64,000 nt of DNA from Denitratisoma sp. (GCA_032027165.1 JAVSMO010000001.1:1924458-1988457), one strand, 5' to 3'. Numbered from the stretch's first letter, positions 36,113-45,805 are shown. Numbers and translations are program-made. Notes: generated by a model from the letters alone, not told the origin.

Positions 36113-36985
36113 TTGAAACGGTTGCTTGAATTCCCCCTTGCCCTGATCCTCGCCCTCCTCGCCGCCGCGGCCTTCGCCGCCAAGGATCCGGGCGACAACC
36201 CGGGCACCGCGGATCACCCGGAAGTGCCGCGCTTTCCCGGCTTCCATATCGACAGCTCCAAGCTGAAGGACTTCAACGAATACCGCTTCGCCAGCAAGGG
36301 CTACGACGGCTCCTACGAGCCGATCGGCGAAACGAAGGCCGGCAAGCACTGGTTCATCGACTACATCCTCAACGAGGGCGCGCGCAAGCCGAGCGCCGTC
36401 GAACTGGTCAGGAACTACGAGAACGCCTTCAGGAAGGCCGGCGGCGTCCTGGTCAATCGCCATCCCAAGGGCGGCGATCCCGAAAGCGCCGTCTACCGCA
36501 TGCCGCGGCCGAACGGCGGCGAGCGCTGGATGCAGATCAACATCGACAACGAAGGCCTGCGCTACCAGCTGAACATCGTCGACGTCGGCGCCATGGTGCA
36601 GAAGGTGGAATTCTCCGCCGGAGAAATGGCCGATGCGATCAGGAAGAACGGCTTCGTCGCCCTGACCGGCATCCTCTTCGACACCGGCAAGGCCACCATC
36701 AAGGCCGAATCGGCGCCGCTGCTGAACGAAGTGGTTGCGCTCCTGAAGAACGACAAGTCGCTTAGGCTGTCGGTCGAGGGCCATACCGACAATGTCGGCG
36801 ACAAGCGCGCCAATGCGGAATTGTCCAAGCAGCGCGCCGAGAGCGTCGTGAAGTATCTCACCGCCAACGGCATCGATGCCAGGCGCCTGAAATCCGACGG
36901 CAAGGGCGACGCCGTGCCGGTCGCCGACAACCGCAGCGAGGAAGGCCGGGCGAAGAACCGGCGGGTCGAGCTGGTCAAGCGCTAA
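36113..36985 (+). CDS. OmpA family peptidoglycan-associated outer-membrane protein
   Basis: 290 residues starting at TTG 36113, the only start with a good site (AGGAG seven bases upstream). It has a signal peptide (FPLALILALLAAAAFA) and a middle domain of about 150 residues not recognised. The C-terminal OmpA-like domain (about 190-285) carries ILFDTGKATIKAES, GHTDNVGDKRANAELSKQRA and GKGDAVPVADNRSEEGRAKNRRVE. It should bind peptidoglycan through that domain. A TAGAAT -10-like box is at 36071. Confidence 0.88.
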   Translation: MKRLLEFPLALILALLAAAAFAAKDPGDNPGTADHPEVPRFPGFHIDSSKLKDFNEYRFASKGYDGSYEPIGETKAGKHWFIDYILNEGARKPSAVELVRNYENAFRKAGGVLVNRHPKGGDPESAVYRMPRPNGGERWMQINIDNEGLRYQLNIVDVGAMVQKVEFSAGEMADAIRKNGFVALTGILFDTGKATIKAESAPLLNEVVALLKNDKSLRLSVEGHTDNVGDKRANAELSKQRAESVVKYLTANGIDARRLKSDGKGDAVPVADNRSEEGRAKNRRVELVKR

Positions 36986-36998
36986 GCGCAGCAGTCGG

Positions 36999-37015
36999 CG
37001 CACCACTTTGGCCCG
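36999..37015. promoter_or_regulatory. Candidate NtrC site upstream of nasA
   Basis: CGCACCA-CTT-TGGCCCG matches one half of the NtrC consensus (TGCACCA-N3-TGGTGCA) well and the other poorly. It sits about 100 bases upstream of a sigma-54 promoter, the usual enhancer distance. Confidence 0.3.
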
Positions 37016-37113
37016 CGGCCGGGGCGGGCCGCACCATCCGGAGACATCCGGCCCCGCAGGGCCAAATCTCGCAAGGCCGCGCCAGCACTGGCTTTCCGGC
37101 CGATCACCGCTCC

Positions 37114-37129
37114 TGGCACAGCGGTTGCT
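37114..37129 (+). promoter_or_regulatory. Sigma-54 promoter of nasA
   Basis: TGGCAC-AGCGG-TTGCT fits the sigma-54 -24/-12 consensus (TGGCAC-N5-TTGCW) at every defined position. The predicted transcription start is at about 37140, next to the ATG at 37141, so the mRNA would have almost no leader. Confidence 0.65.
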
Positions 37130-37140
37130 CAGTGCAAGGC

Positions 37141-39852
37141 ATGAACGAAACCCGATCCGCCTGCTGCTACTGCGGCACCGGCTGCGGCGTCCTTATCGAG
37201 CACGACGGCAGCCGCATCGCCGGCGTGCGCGGCGACCCCGCCCACCCGGCCAACTTCGGCCGCCTGTGCAGCAAGGGCGCCACGCTGCACCTGACCGCCG
37301 GCCGCGAGGGCCGCCTGCTGCATCCGGAACTGCGCACGGCGCGCGAAGCGCCGCGCCAGCGCCTCGGCTGGGACGCCGCCCTCGGCCACGCCGCCCGGCG
37401 CTTCGCGTCCATCATCCGCGAGCACGGCCCCGACGCCGTCGCCTTCTACGTCTCCGGCCAGCTGCTCACCGAGGACTACTACGTCTTCAACAAGCTGGCG
37501 CGGGCGCTGGTCGGCACCAACAACATCGACAGCAACTCGCGCCTGTGCATGTCCTCGGCGGTGGCCGCGTATACGCAGACGCTCGGCGCCGACGCGCCGC
37601 CGTGCAGCTACGAAGACCTCGGCCTCGCCGACTGCCTGCTCGTCGCCGGCTCGAACACCGCCTGGGCGCATCCGGTGCTCTTCCGCCGCATCGAGGACGC
37701 GCGCCGCGCCAACTCGGACATGAAGCTGATCGTCGTCGACCCGCGCCGCACCGACACCGCCGCGGGCGCCGACCTGCACCTCGCCCTGCTGCCCGGCACC
37801 GACGTCACGCTCTACGGCGCGATGCTGCACGTGCTGCTGTGGGAGGACCTGGTCGACCGCGATTTCATCCGCGCCCACACCGAGGGCTTCGACGGGGTGC
37901 GCGACGCCGTGCGCGAGCTGACGCCGGCCGCCGCCGCGTCCGTCTGCGGTGTCCCGGCCGAGGACATCGTCGCCGCCGCGCGCTGGTTCGGCAACGCGAA
38001 GGCGGCGCTTTCGCTCTGGTGCCAGGGCCTCAACCAGTCTTCCCACGGCACGGCCAACGGCGCCGCGCTGATCCACCTGCACCTCGCCACCGGCCAGATC
38101 GGCCGGCCCGGCGCCGGCCCCTTCTCGCTCACCGGCCAGCCCAACGCCATGGGCGGGCGCGAGACCGGCAGCATGGCGACCCTGCTGCCCGGCCACCGCA
38201 GCCCGGCCAATCCCGACCACCGCGCGGAGCTGGCGCGCTACTGGAACGTGCCGTCGCTGCCGGAGGCGCCGGGCAAGACCGCCGTCGAGCTGTTCGAGGC
38301 CGTGCGGCGCGGCGAGATCAAGGCGCTGTGGATCGCCTGCACCAACCCGGCGCAGTCGCTGCCCGAGCAGGCGCGCGTGCGCGAGGCGCTCGAGCGCGCC
38401 GAGTTCGTCGTGCTGCAGGAAGCCTTCGGCGACACCGAGACCGCGTCCTACGCCGACCTGCTGCTGCCCGCCGCCACCTGGGGCGAGAAGGACGGCAGCG
38501 TCACCAATTCCGAGCGGCGCATCACGCGCGTGCACCGCGCCGTGCCGCCGCCGGGCGAGGCGCGCGCCGACTGGCAGATCGCGCGCGACTTCGCCCTGCA
38601 CCTCGGCCGCGAGCTGGGCCGCCATGACGCGCCCCAGCTCTTCTCCTGGTTCCATCCCGGCCAGGTCTTCCGCGAGCACGCCGGCACCACGCGCGGCCGC
38701 GACCTCGACATCACGGGCGTCGACTACGCCCTGCTCGAGGCGCGCGGCCCGCAGCAATGGCCCTTCCCCGAGGGCGCGCCGGCCGGCACGCCGCGCCTGT
38801 ACGCCGACCTGCGCTTCGCCCGCCCCGGCGGACTGGCCCGCTTCGTTCCGCTCGACTTCGCGCGCACCGCCGAGTCCACCGATGCGCGCTTCCCGCTGCA
38901 CCTGAATACCGGCCGCCTGCGCGACCAGTGGCACGGCATGAGCCGCAGCGGCCGCGCCGCCCAACTCTACAGCCACGAGGAAGCGCCGCGCCTGCTCATG
39001 AACGCCGACGACATGCTCCGGCGCGGCCTGCAGGACGGCGACTTCGCCAGCCTGCGCGGGCGGCGCGGCGAGACCGTGCTCACCGTCGCCGCCTCCGGCG
39101 AGCTGCGCGCGGGGCAGGTCTTCCTCGCCATGCACTGGGGACGCCGCTCGCTCTCGCACAGCGGCGCCAACGAACTGATGCCCGGCGCGCTCGATCCCTT
39201 CTCGAAGCAGCCCGAACTGAAGCACGCCGCCGTGCAGGCGGCCCGCCTCGAGCTGCCTTGGCAAGCGCTGGTGCTGCGCCGCGAAGCCGACGGCACGGAA
39301 CAGGCGCTCGCCTGGCTGGCGCGCCTGCAGCCCCTGCTCGCGCGCTTCCGCTACGCCAGCCTGACGCTGGCCGGGCGCGAGACCGCCACGGTGGTGCTGC
39401 GTCTCGCCGGCGAGGCAGCGCCGCCGGCGGAATGGCTGGAGGAGATCGATTCGATCCTCGGCTTGAGCGACGCCGACTGCCTCAGCTACCGCGACCGCCA
39501 GCGCGGCATCCGCAAGAAGGCGCGCCTCGAGGACGGCCGTCTGACCGGGCTGCACCTGTCCGGCGAGACGGCCGCCGCGGCCTGGCTGAAGGACATGGTG
39601 GTCGACGGCCGGCCGGCCGGGGATGTGCGCCGCTGGCTGCTGGCGCCGCTCTCCGCGCCGCCGGAAGGCGTCGCCGTGCGCGGGCGCATCGTCTGCGCCT
39701 GCAACAACGTCGCCGAGAAGGACATCCTCGCCGCCGTCGCCGCCGGCGCGAACCTCGAATCCCTCCAGGAGACCCTGCGCTGCGGCACCGGCTGCGGCTC
39801 CTGCGTGCCGGAGCTGAAGCGGCTGCTGGCGGCGGGCAAGGCTGCGGCCTGA
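37141..39852 (+). CDS. nasA: Assimilatory nitrate reductase catalytic subunit
   Basis: 903 residues from ATG 37141 (a GTG three codons earlier is possible). It has an N-terminal [4Fe-4S] cluster motif (CCYCGTGCGV ... LCSKG), the Mo-bis-MGD domains of the NasA/NapA group, and a C-terminal BFD-like [2Fe-2S] domain (VCACNNV ... CGTGCGSCVPEL). There is no Tat signal, so it is the cytoplasmic assimilatory enzyme. It is convergent with nirBD and appears to have its own sigma-54 promoter. The extra BFD domain is typical of the Klebsiella/Pseudomonas NasA form. Confidence 0.93.
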   Translation: MNETRSACCYCGTGCGVLIEHDGSRIAGVRGDPAHPANFGRLCSKGATLHLTAGREGRLLHPELRTAREAPRQRLGWDAALGHAARRFASIIREHGPDAVAFYVSGQLLTEDYYVFNKLARALVGTNNIDSNSRLCMSSAVAAYTQTLGADAPPCSYEDLGLADCLLVAGSNTAWAHPVLFRRIEDARRANSDMKLIVVDPRRTDTAAGADLHLALLPGTDVTLYGAMLHVLLWEDLVDRDFIRAHTEGFDGVRDAVRELTPAAAASVCGVPAEDIVAAARWFGNAKAALSLWCQGLNQSSHGTANGAALIHLHLATGQIGRPGAGPFSLTGQPNAMGGRETGSMATLLPGHRSPANPDHRAELARYWNVPSLPEAPGKTAVELFEAVRRGEIKALWIACTNPAQSLPEQARVREALERAEFVVLQEAFGDTETASYADLLLPAATWGEKDGSVTNSERRITRVHRAVPPPGEARADWQIARDFALHLGRELGRHDAPQLFSWFHPGQVFREHAGTTRGRDLDITGVDYALLEARGPQQWPFPEGAPAGTPRLYADLRFARPGGLARFVPLDFARTAESTDARFPLHLNTGRLRDQWHGMSRSGRAAQLYSHEEAPRLLMNADDMLRRGLQDGDFASLRGRRGETVLTVAASGELRAGQVFLAMHWGRRSLSHSGANELMPGALDPFSKQPELKHAAVQAARLELPWQALVLRREADGTEQALAWLARLQPLLARFRYASLTLAGRETATVVLRLAGEAAPPAEWLEEIDSILGLSDADCLSYRDRQRGIRKKARLEDGRLTGLHLSGETAAAAWLKDMVVDGRPAGDVRRWLLAPLSAPPEGVAVRGRIVCACNNVAEKDILAAVAAGANLESLQETLRCGTGCGSCVPELKRLLAAGKAAA

Positions 39853-39862
39853 TCCTTTCTTC

Positions 39863-39880
39863 CCCCCTTTGAAAAGGGGG
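39863..39880. terminator. Short hairpin between nasA and nirD
   Basis: CCCCCTTT-GA-AAAGGGGG lies between the convergent nasA and nirD genes. It has no T-tract and resembles the remnants of common C/T-rich intergenic repeats. Confidence 0.35.
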
Positions 39881-39887
39881 AGGCCGT

Positions 39888-40199
39888 TCAGCCGAGCTGA
39901 ATCAATACCGTCCCGTTGTCCACACGCGCCGCGTAGCGGTGCGTGCAGCCGGTATCGGGGGCGACGGCTTTGCCGCTGTCGAGGGCGATGTGCAGGCCGT
40001 GCAGCGGGCAGGTGACGCGATTGCCGGCGACGATGCCCTGCGAGAGCGGGCCGCCCTTGTGCGGGCAGCGGTCGTCGACGGCGAACACCTCGTCCTGCGC
40101 GTTGCGGAACACGGCGACGTCGCCGCGCGCGGTCTTCACCACCCGCGCGCCGAGCGGCGGGATCTCCTCAAGCGGACACACTTTGAGCCAGGCGCTCAT
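39888..40199 (-). CDS. nirD: Nitrite reductase (NADH) small subunit
   Basis: 103 residues forming one Rieske-type [2Fe-2S] domain: CPHKGGPLSQG and CPLHGLHIALDSG supply the two Cys-His pairs. It works with NirB in reducing nitrite to ammonia in the cytoplasm. Its ATG lies inside the end of nirB (32-base overlap), an unusually deep overlap that ties its translation to nirB. Confidence 0.94.
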   Translation of the reverse strand: MSAWLKVCPLEEIPPLGARVVKTARGDVAVFRNAQDEVFAVDDRCPHKGGPLSQGIVAGNRVTCPLHGLHIALDSGKAVAPDTGCTHRYAARVDNGTVLIQLG

Positions 40200-42651
40200 C
40201 GCTGCTTTCTCCTTTTTTCTCGACAATCCTGATCGGCGCAAACTCGGCACTGCGCAGCCCCTTGGCGCGCTCGGCCCACGGGTCCTTCTCGTCCTGCAGG
40301 GCGAAGAGCAGGCGCTCGTAAAGGGCCTTGCGGTTCGCCGCGTCCTCGACCACCCGCTGCTTCACGTAGTCGAGGCCGACGCGCGCCACCCAGTGCACCG
40401 TGCGGTCGAGGTAGCGCGCTTCCTCGCGGTAAAGCTGCAGGAAGGCGCCCGCGTATTCCATCACCTCCTCGCGCGTCTTCACCTTGGCCAGGAACTGCGC
40501 CACTTCCGTCTTGATGCCGCCGTTGCCGGCGACGTAGATCTCCCAGCCGGACTCGACGCCGACGACGCCGACGTCCTTGATGCCGGCCTCGGCGCAGTTC
40601 CTCGGGCAGCCGCTCACCGCCAGCTTCACCTTGTGCGGCGCCCACATGCGGTCGAGCGCGCGCTCGAGGTCGATGCCGAGGTTCGTCGAGTCCTGCACGC
40701 CGAAGCGGCACCACTCCGAGCCGACGCAGGTCTTCACCGTGCGGATCGACTTGCCGTAGGCGAAGCCCGAAGGCATGTCGAGGTCGGCCCACATCCGCGG
40801 CAGGTCCTCCTTCTTCACGCCGAGCAGGTCGATGCGCTGGCCGCCGGTGATCTTCACCGTCGGCACGGCGTACTTCTCCGCCACCTCGGCGATGCGCCTG
40901 AGCTGCGCCGGCGTGGTGACGCCGCCGTGGATGCGCGGCACCACCGAGAAGCTGCCGTCCTTCTGGATGTTGGCATGCGCCCGCTCGTTGATGAAGCGCG
41001 ACTGCGGGTCGTCCCGGTATTCCTTCGGGAAGGCGCACACCAGGTAGTAGTTGAGCGCCGGCCGGCAGCCTGAGCAGCCGTCGGGCGTCTTCCATTCCAT
41101 GAAGCGCATCGCCTCGGGAATCGACAGCAGTTTCTGCTCGCGGATCGCCTTGCGCACCTCCTCGTGCGTGTAGTCGGTGCAGCCGCACAGCGGCTTCTTC
41201 GAGGCGTCCTGCGGCTGGTAGGCGCCGCCCACCGTGGTGGCGAGGATCTGCTCGACCAGGCCGGTGCACGAGCCGCAGGAGCTGGAGGCCTTGGTGTGCT
41301 TCCTCACCTCCTCCAGCGTGAACAGGCCCTGCTCCTTGATCGCCTTGACGATGGTGCCCTTGCAGACGCCGTTGCAGCCGCACACCTCGGCCGAGTCCGC
41401 CATGGCGGCGGCCTTGCTCTGGCCCTGATGGCCGGCGCTGCCGAGATGCGATTCCCCGAACATCAGGTGATCGCGGATGCCGGAGACGTCGCGGCCCTCG
41501 CGCAGCAGCTGGAAGTACCAGCTGCCGTCCACCGTGTCGCCGTAGAGCACGGCGCCGGCCAGCCTGTCGCCCTTCAGCACCAGCTTCTTGTACACGCCGC
41601 CGTTGCGGTCGTTCAGCACGATCTCCTCGGTGCCCTCGCCGCCCATGAAGTCGCCGGCGGAGAAGACGTCGATGCCCGTCACCTTGAGCTTGGTCGACAC
41701 CACCGAGCCGGCGTAGCGGCCGATGCCGAAATTGGCCAGGTGGTTGGCGCAGACCTTGCCCTGCTCGAAGAGCGGCGCGACAAGCCCGTAGGCGGTGCCG
41801 CGGTGCGCGGCGCACTCGCCGACGGCGTAGATGCGCGGGTCGTAGGTCTGCAGCGTGTCGCTGACGACGATGCCGCGGTCGCAGTGCAGGCCGGCGGCTT
41901 CCGCCAGCGCAGTGTTCGGGCGGATGCCCACCGCCATCACCACCAGGTCGGCGGGGATCGTCTCGCCGTCCTTGAACTTCACGGCGCAGACGCGGCCGGA
42001 CTCCCCCTGTACCAGCTCGCTGGTGAACTTCGGCAGCAGGAACTTCAGGCCCTTCGCCTCGAGCGAGGCCTGCAGCATGCCGGACGCCGCGCGGTCGAGC
42101 TGGCGCTCCATCAGCCAGTCCGCCGCGTGCACCACGGTGACGTCCATGCCGCGCAGCTTCAGTCCGTTCGCCGCCTCCAGGCCAAGCAGGCCGCCGCCGA
42201 TCACCACGGCGTGCCTGTGATGCGCCGCCGCCTCGATCATGGCCTGCGTGTCGGCGATGTCGCGGTAGGCGATCACGCCGGGCAGGTCCCTGCCCGGCAC
42301 CGGCAGCATGAAGGGGTTCGAGCCGGTGGCGAGCAGCAGGCGATCGTAGGGCGCCTCGGTGCCGTCCTCGGCCACCACCTTGCGGCGGATGCGGTCGATC
42401 TTCGCCACCTTCTTGCCGGCGTGCAGGGTGATGTTGTGCTCGCGGTACCAGTCGAGGCCGTTGAGCATGATCTCCGGCAGCTGCATCTCGCCCGCCAGCA
42501 CCGGCGAGAGCAGGATGCGGTTGTAGTTGCCGTGCGGTTCGGCGCCGAAGACGGTGATGTCGTAGAGGTCCGGCGCCAGCTTGAGCAATTCCTCCAGCGT
42601 GCGCACGCCGGCCATGCCGTTGCCGACGAGGACGAGTTTGGGTTTCTTCAT
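40168..42651 (-). CDS. nirB: Nitrite reductase (NADH) large subunit
   Basis: 827 residues: FAD/NADH-binding half (LVLVGNGMAGVRTLEEL; VVIGGGLLGLEAANGL), two BFD-like [2Fe-2S] modules (CGCNGVCKG ... CGSCTGL and CGCTDYTHEEV), and the sulfite/nitrite-reductase half with sirohaem-[4Fe-4S] cysteines Cys642, Cys648, Cys682 and Cys686 (CVGSEWC, CPRNC). It gives six-electron reduction of nitrite to ammonia. It follows the transporter genes in the nrt-nir operon. Confidence 0.95.
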   Translation of the reverse strand: MKKPKLVLVGNGMAGVRTLEELLKLAPDLYDITVFGAEPHGNYNRILLSPVLAGEMQLPEIMLNGLDWYREHNITLHAGKKVAKIDRIRRKVVAEDGTEAPYDRLLLATGSNPFMLPVPGRDLPGVIAYRDIADTQAMIEAAAHHRHAVVIGGGLLGLEAANGLKLRGMDVTVVHAADWLMERQLDRAASGMLQASLEAKGLKFLLPKFTSELVQGESGRVCAVKFKDGETIPADLVVMAVGIRPNTALAEAAGLHCDRGIVVSDTLQTYDPRIYAVGECAAHRGTAYGLVAPLFEQGKVCANHLANFGIGRYAGSVVSTKLKVTGIDVFSAGDFMGGEGTEEIVLNDRNGGVYKKLVLKGDRLAGAVLYGDTVDGSWYFQLLREGRDVSGIRDHLMFGESHLGSAGHQGQSKAAAMADSAEVCGCNGVCKGTIVKAIKEQGLFTLEEVRKHTKASSSCGSCTGLVEQILATTVGGAYQPQDASKKPLCGCTDYTHEEVRKAIREQKLLSIPEAMRFMEWKTPDGCSGCRPALNYYLVCAFPKEYRDDPQSRFINERAHANIQKDGSFSVVPRIHGGVTTPAQLRRIAEVAEKYAVPTVKITGGQRIDLLGVKKEDLPRMWADLDMPSGFAYGKSIRTVKTCVGSEWCRFGVQDSTNLGIDLERALDRMWAPHKVKLAVSGCPRNCAEAGIKDVGVVGVESGWEIYVAGNGGIKTEVAQFLAKVKTREEVMEYAGAFLQLYREEARYLDRTVHWVARVGLDYVKQRVVEDAANRKALYERLLFALQDEKDPWAERAKGLRSAEFAPIRIVEKKGESSDERLAQSVSA

Positions 42652-42672
42652 TGTTGCGCTCCCTTCTTTCGA

Positions 42673-43464
42673 TTACGCCGCGCGCCGCAGGTGCTTGCGG
42701 TGGAGGAATTCCAGCACCGCGGCGCGGCCCGCCGTGAACACCGGGTCGTTGGCGAGCCTGAGGCGCTCGCGCGGCCAGGGCAGCTTCACTTCCAGCACCT
42801 CGCCGATGGTCGCCGCCGGGCCGTTGGTCATCATCACCACGCGGTCGGAGAGCAGCACCGCCTCGTCGACGTCGTGGGTCACCATCACCACCGTGGCGCC
42901 GGTCGCCTCCATGACGTTCATCAGCTCGTCCTGCAGGTTGGCGCGGGTCAGCGCGTCGAGCGCGCCGAAGGGCTCGTCGAGCAGCAGGATCTTCGGCTCC
43001 ATCGACAGCGCCCGGGCGATGCCGACGCGCTGCTTCATGCCGCCGGAGATCTCCTGCGGGAATTTCGATTCGGCGTGCGTCAGGCCGACCAGCGCCAGCG
43101 CCGCCTGCGTGCGCGCCTTCAGCTTGGCCTTGCCCTCCTTGGCGCCGAAGACGCGCTCCACCGCCAGGTAGACGTTGTCGTAGCAGGTCAGCCAGGGCAG
43201 CAGCGAGTGGTTCTGGAACACCACGCCGCGGTCGGGGCCGGGGCCGGCCACCTCGCGCCCGTTGGCGAGCAGCACGCCGGAAGTCGGCCGCGTCAGCCCG
43301 GCGATCAGGTTGAGCAGCGTCGACTTGCCGCAGCCGGAATGGCCGATCAGCGAGACGCACTCCGCCTCGTGGATCGTCAGGTTGATGTCGCGCAGCGCCG
43401 TGAAGGGGCCGTTCTTCGTGGCGAACGTCATGCCGACATCCTCGATCTGCACCATCTTCTTCAT
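42673..43464 (-). CDS. nrtD: Nitrate ABC transporter ATP-binding protein
   Basis: 263 residues with Walker A (GHSGCGKST), signature ([15 protein letters not shown]), Walker B ([13 protein letters not shown]) and H-loop (VTHDVDEAV). It belongs to the nitrate/sulfonate/taurine importer family. It lies between the permease and nirB in the nitrate operon. The carboxy-terminal substrate-binding extension seen in cyanobacterial NrtC is absent. Confidence 0.9.
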   Translation of the reverse strand: MKKMVQIEDVGMTFATKNGPFTALRDINLTIHEAECVSLIGHSGCGKSTLLNLIAGLTRPTSGVLLANGREVAGPGPDRGVVFQNHSLLPWLTCYDNVYLAVERVFGAKEGKAKLKARTQAALALVGLTHAESKFPQEISGGMKQRVGIARALSMEPKILLLDEPFGALDALTRANLQDELMNVMEATGATVVMVTHDVDEAVLLSDRVVMMTNGPAATIGEVLEVKLPWPRERLRLANDPVFTAGRAAVLEFLHRKHLRRAA

Positions 43465-43477
43465 GACCGTGCTCCTT

Positions 43478-44383
43478 TCACTCGTAGCTGAAGCGCTTGG
43501 CGAGCATGACCAGGATCTGCTCCAGCAGCAGTCCGATCAGGCCGACGACGAAGATGGCGATGATGATGTTCTCCACCTTCAGGTTGTTCCACTCGTCCCA
43601 CACCCAGAAGCCGAGGCCGACGCCGCCGGTGAGCATCTCCGCGGCGACGATCACCAGCCAGGCGACGCCGATCGACAGGCGCACGCCGGTCATCATGTAG
43701 GGCAGCACCGCCGGGAAGAGGATCCTGGTGAACACCTTCGACTCCGGCAGGTTGAGCACGCGCGCCACGTTGAGGTAGTCCTGCGGGATGCGCTGCACGC
43801 CGACGGCGGTGTTGATGATCATCGGCCAGATGCTGGAGATGAAGATCACCCAGATCGCCGCCGGGTTGGCGGCCTTGAACACCAGCAGGCCGATCGGCAG
43901 CCAGGCCAGCGGCGACACCGGCCGCAGCAGGCTGACGATCGGCGCCGTCATGTCGGCGAGGAACTTGAAGCGCCCGATGAGGAAGCCGGCCGGGATGCCG
44001 ACCAGCGCCGCCAGGCCGAAGCCGATGCCGACGCGCTCGAGCGAGAACAGGATGTTCCAGCCGATGCCCTGGTCGTTCGGCCCGTTGCGGTAGAACGGGT
44101 CGGCGAACAGCGTCACCGCCGCCTGTAACACCACCGACGGGCCGGGCAGCTGCGGGCTCGACTTCGACACCAGCGCCCAGACGCCGACGAAGGCCGCCAG
44201 GCCGAGAACCGGCGGCAGCAGCAGGCGCAATGCTGCGGCAAAGCCTGCGCCCACCCGCTGCCGCCGTCCCGCGGAGACTGACTTTTTCTCCACGACCTGC
44301 ACCTCCGGCGCGGCCGGGGCGGGTTTCCGCTTGTCCGCCGCCGGGGCGGCGGGCTTGTCGATCGTCACGGCTGTGGCACTCAT
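43478..44383 (-). CDS. nrtB: Nitrate ABC transporter permease
   Basis: 301 residues from ATG 44383 (AAGGAGACGACC ribosome-binding site). A proline/alanine-rich cytoplasmic N-terminus of about 60 residues precedes a BPD-type permease domain with about six membrane helices and the EAA-like loop ([28 protein letters not shown]). The family includes NrtB and CmpB; context points to nitrate. An AAAGTCAGT repeat lies in the N-terminal codons (44277). Confidence 0.9.
   Translation of the reverse strand: MSATAVTIDKPAAPAADKRKPAPAAPEVQVVEKKSVSAGRRQRVGAGFAAALRLLLPPVLGLAAFVGVWALVSKSSPQLPGPSVVLQAAVTLFADPFYRNGPNDQGIGWNILFSLERVGIGFGLAALVGIPAGFLIGRFKFLADMTAPIVSLLRPVSPLAWLPIGLLVFKAANPAAIWVIFISSIWPMIINTAVGVQRIPQDYLNVARVLNLPESKVFTRILFPAVLPYMMTGVRLSIGVAWLVIVAAEMLTGGVGLGFWVWDEWNNLKVENIIIAIFVVGLIGLLLEQILVMLAKRFSYE
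44277..44285 (-). repeat. AAAGTCAGT repeat copy 6 (inside nrtB)
   Basis: Extended form AAAAAGTCAGTCTCC on the coding strand, read in a different frame (Lys-Ser-Val-Ser) from the copies in yhdP and soxX. Confidence 0.7.
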
Positions 44384-44393
44384 GGTCGTCTCC

Positions 44394-45662
44394 TTATGCA
44401 TGCACCTTGAATCCGCCGGCGTACTTCTTCGGGTCCTTGCCGTCCCACACCACGCCGTCGATCAGCTTGGCGCTGCGCATCTCGCCCTTCGGCAGCGCCA
44501 CGCCCGCCGCGGCGGCGGCCTGCTTGTACACGTCGATGCGGTTGATCGCCTTCGCCACCGACAGGTAGTCGGGGTCGGCCTTGAGCAGGCCCCAGCGCTT
44601 GTGCTGGGTGAGGAACCACATGCCGTCCGACAGATAGGGGAAGTTCACCGCGCCGTCGCTGAAGAACTTCATGTAGTTCCGGTCGTCCCAGCTCTTGCCC
44701 AGGCCGTTCTCGTAGCGGCCGAGCATGCGGCCGAGGATGACGTCCATGTCGGTGTTGATGTAGGCCTTGGCCGCCACCGTCTCCGCCGTCTTGCGCCGGT
44801 TGGCGAGCGAGGCGTCGATCCAGCGCGAGGCCTCCAGCACCGCCGCCGTCATGGCGCGCGCCGTGTTCGGGTATTTCGCCACCCAGTCGGCGGTGGTGCC
44901 GAGCACCTTCTCCGGGTGGTCGGTCCACACGTCCTGGCTGGTGGCCACCGAGAAGCCGACCTTGTCCACGATGGCGCGCTGGTTCCACGGCTCGCCGACG
45001 CAGAAGCCGTGCATGTTGCCGACGCGGCAGTTGGCCACCATCTGCGGCGGCGGCACGACGATCGACTTGACGTCGCGGAAGGGATCGATGCCGTGCGCCG
45101 CCAGCCAGTAGTAGAGCCACATGGCGTGCGTGCCGGTGGGGAAGGTCTGCGCGAAGGTGTAGGTGCCGGCCGGGCTCGCCGCCACCACCTTCTTCAGCGA
45201 GGCGCCGTCGACCGCGCCCTTCTCCTTCATCTGCGTCGACAGCGAGATGCCCTGGCCGTTGTTGTTGATCGTCATCAGCACCGCCATGTCCTTCTTCGGC
45301 CCGCCGATGCCCAGCTGCACGCCGTACACCAGGCCGTAGAGCACGTGCGCCGCGTCCAGCTCGCCGTTCACCAGCTTGTCGCGCACGGCGGCCCAGGAGG
45401 CCTCCTTGCTCGGAATGATCCTGATGCCGTGCTTCTTGTCGAACGCGTTCACCGCCGCCATCACCACCGAGGAGCAGTCGGTGAGCGGGATGAAGCCGAT
45501 CTTCACCTCCTTCTTCTCCGGCGCGTCAGAGCCGGCGGCCCAGGCGCCCGCGCGCACGCCGGGCGGCACCATGCCCATCAGCGCCGCGCCGCCGACGGCG
45601 AGCGAGGTGGTCTTGAGGAAGTCGCGCCGCGTGATTCCCGATTCGATGTGCTTGTCGTCCAT
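44394..45662 (-). CDS. nrtA: Nitrate ABC transporter substrate-binding protein
   Basis: 422 residues with a Tat signal (GITRRDFLKTTSLAVGGAAL) and the NrtA/CmpA fold (VKIGFIPLTDCSSVVMA ... GGPKKDMAVLMTIN ... NMHGFCVGEPWN). It should bind nitrate in the periplasm. It is the first gene of nrtABD-nirBD and sits behind the regulated leader at 45683-45805. A NasS-type cytoplasmic homologue, the usual partner of NasT, was not found in the window. Confidence 0.92.
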   Translation of the reverse strand: MDDKHIESGITRRDFLKTTSLAVGGAALMGMVPPGVRAGAWAAGSDAPEKKEVKIGFIPLTDCSSVVMAAVNAFDKKHGIRIIPSKEASWAAVRDKLVNGELDAAHVLYGLVYGVQLGIGGPKKDMAVLMTINNNGQGISLSTQMKEKGAVDGASLKKVVAASPAGTYTFAQTFPTGTHAMWLYYWLAAHGIDPFRDVKSIVVPPPQMVANCRVGNMHGFCVGEPWNQRAIVDKVGFSVATSQDVWTDHPEKVLGTTADWVAKYPNTARAMTAAVLEASRWIDASLANRRKTAETVAAKAYINTDMDVILGRMLGRYENGLGKSWDDRNYMKFFSDGAVNFPYLSDGMWFLTQHKRWGLLKADPDYLSVAKAINRIDVYKQAAAAAGVALPKGEMRSAKLIDGVVWDGKDPKKYAGGFKVHA

Positions 45663-45682
45663 TGCATGCTCCCTGTTTCCAC

Positions 45683-45739
45683 AAAAAATGGGCGTCGCAC
45701 CCGCGAAGAAGAGGAGGAGAACTCCGCGGATGGACGCCC
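45683..45739 (-). terminator. Intrinsic terminator (attenuator) in the nrt leader
   Basis: On the minus strand GGGCGTC pairs with GACGCCC, with an inner CCGCG/CGCGG stem, and is followed by ATTTTTT. It ends 21 bases before the nrtA start codon, so read-through must be controlled for the operon to be expressed. Confidence 0.8.
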
Positions 45740-45743
45740 TTGC

Positions 45744-45771
45744 CCGAAACCTTCCGGATCGCCGTTGACCC
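45744..45771 (-). promoter_or_regulatory. Candidate ANTAR-binding double hexaloop RNA
   Basis: Two adjacent small hairpins lie just upstream of the terminator. The first pairs GGGTC with GATCC around loop AACGGC; the second pairs CCGG with TCGG around loop AAGGTT. Both loops have A at position 1 and G at position 4, the signature recognised by ANTAR proteins. Stems are short, share two bases and use G-U pairs, so the fold needs testing. Confidence 0.6.
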
Positions 45772-45789
45772 GGTGCTTGCCCCTTCAAT

Positions 45790-45805
45790 TGCAAAGCCCG
45801 TGCCA
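45790..45805 (-). promoter_or_regulatory. Sigma-54 promoter of the nrtABD-nirBD operon
   Basis: On the minus strand TGGCACG-GGCT-TTGCA is a complete match to the sigma-54 consensus. It would start transcription near 45778, giving a leader of about 115 bases containing the ANTAR hairpins and the terminator. Confidence 0.8.
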
